IMG/VR virus record: IMGVR_UViG_3300045996_004600
Location: 1-38,220 of that record
From: a virus
Direction: 5' to 3' (one strand)
DNA: 38,220 nt
This document shows, in pieces, positions 37,745 through 38,220 of the stretch. Position 1 is the stretch's first letter; each line of letters begins with the position of its first letter. Both the position numbers and the translations under genes were made by a program. The notes below the pieces were generated by a model. That model worked only from the letters and a program-made list of their open reading frames with translations, was not told where the DNA came from and ran no database searches.

Positions 37745-38220
37745 GTTTCACCATCCACGACCGCCAGATCCGGGTGGATAACTGCGGCGACTGTAAAGAC
37801 CCCTGCGAGGAGCAGAAAGCCGGTCTGATCGATCACGCTGACCCCTGCGCCCGCTGCCCGCGTGGCATCTGGCACGCATGGGGTCGGTGCGGAACCGTGG
37901 CCCGGCCGGTGGACATCGTGCCATCCGCGCCGGCGCCGGCCGTCCAGATCCAGCCGGCCGGACCATCACTCAAGCGCCGCCTGGTGGCCTATAAACGGGC
38001 AGGCTTGCGGTTACTGAGCGGCCGGGACCGCCACCCCAGGAGCGCCACGTGCGCAGTCTGCCCGCACGCCATCCCAACCAGCCACACGGGTCTTTATGGC
38101 TGCGCTAACCGGTGCCGGGTCTGTGGGGGAGGAGACGACATCCGCATGCTCATGCCGGCAACGACCTGCGATCGCTGGCCCCCTGGAGAGCCGGTTAAAC
38201 CTGCCTTAAGGGCGGTTTAA
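37741..38220 (+). CDS. Cysteine-rich terminal tail protein
   Basis: A 159-residue protein coupled to the previous gene (ATGA, 37741-37744) and ending at the last base of the window. It holds 12 cysteines in two clusters: C15, C18, C22, C36, C39, C50 and C104, C107, C121, C125, C128, C143, with CAVCPHA and CANRCRVCGG as the clear metal-type motifs. The two clusters, separated by a Pro/Ala linker, would suit zinc binding or an iron-sulphur site, as lambda tail protein L carries a cluster. Metal identity cannot be read here. The last visible gene of the tail operon. Confidence 0.65.
   Translation: MSFTIHDRQIRVDNCGDCKDPCEEQKAGLIDHADPCARCPRGIWHAWGRCGTVARPVDIVPSAPAPAVQIQPAGPSLKRRLVAYKRAGLRLLSGRDRHPRSATCAVCPHAIPTSHTGLYGCANRCRVCGGGDDIRMLMPATTCDRWPPGEPVKPALRAV

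Noticed and set aside
1-38220. tRNA genes, rRNA, CRISPR arrays, insertion sequences, contractile tail genes
   Set aside because: No cloverleaf, spaced repeats, second transposase, sheath or contractile baseplate gene was found by reading.
1-38220. Phage termini with TG...CA-type ends
   Set aside because: The first and last bases are parts of stop codons of the outermost genes and no end repeats are visible.

Overview
The window holds almost all of a Mu-type transposable phage or prophage with a flexible-tail (siphovirus) structural module, comparable in plan to the B3/D3112 group and not to contractile Mu. The sequence shows a MuA-like DDE transposase beside a MuB-like ATPase and a DUF3164 gene, the Mu head set (gp25/gp26-like, gp27 and gp28 terminase, gp29 portal, protease/scaffold, gp36, gp37-like) and a long tape measure with no sheath or contractile baseplate genes. 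The host is inferred to be a high-GC member of the Verrucomicrobiota, perhaps Opitutae. The reasons are a secreted SHD1-domain protein typical of the Planctomycetes/Verrucomicrobia group, high GC, and starts that mostly lack Shine-Dalgarno sequences and carry CCC or ACC directly before ATG. Both window edges fall on stop codons, so the phage termini and attachment ends are not visible.

Layout. 1-8872 (minus strand) is the early/transposition operon, read outward from a central switch: a Cro/Ner-like regulator, small proteins, a DUF3102-like protein, the transposase, a small protein, the MuB-like ATPase, a DUF551 protein, small proteins and DUF3164. Many of these genes are coupled by 4-base ATGA/GTGA overlaps. 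8873-8950 is the switch, with two related palindromes that are probable operators. 8926-9468 (plus) is the probable repressor. 9395-11380 is an accessory stretch with a tandem ribbon-helix-helix regulator, a secreted SHD1 protein and a membrane protein. 11525-13802 is a lysis/membrane cassette with a holin-like protein and nested spanin-like genes, but no recognisable endolysin. 13981-21034 is DNA packaging and the head. 21120-25838 is head-tail joining, interrupted by a DNA adenine methylase, a reverse-strand moron with its own promoter, and a head morphogenesis protein carrying a C-terminal BECR-type nuclease domain. 25871-38220 is the tail: tube, fibre with a signal peptide, tail chaperones joined by a probable -1 frameshift on A9, tape measure, hub and distal proteins.

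How it works together. The central HTH pair decides between lysogeny and leftward early transcription, and the transposase and ATPase replicate the genome by transposition. The rightward genes then package DNA headful-style, build head and tail and lyse the cell. No Mor/C-type activator was recognised, so the tandem RHH protein is a candidate for the middle/late switch.

The items most worth following up are the BECR nuclease fused to a head protein with a 45-residue gene directly behind it, the self-promoted moron, the degenerate motifs in the MuB-like and MuA-like proteins, and three copies of a 23-bp palindrome that sits both between and inside early genes.
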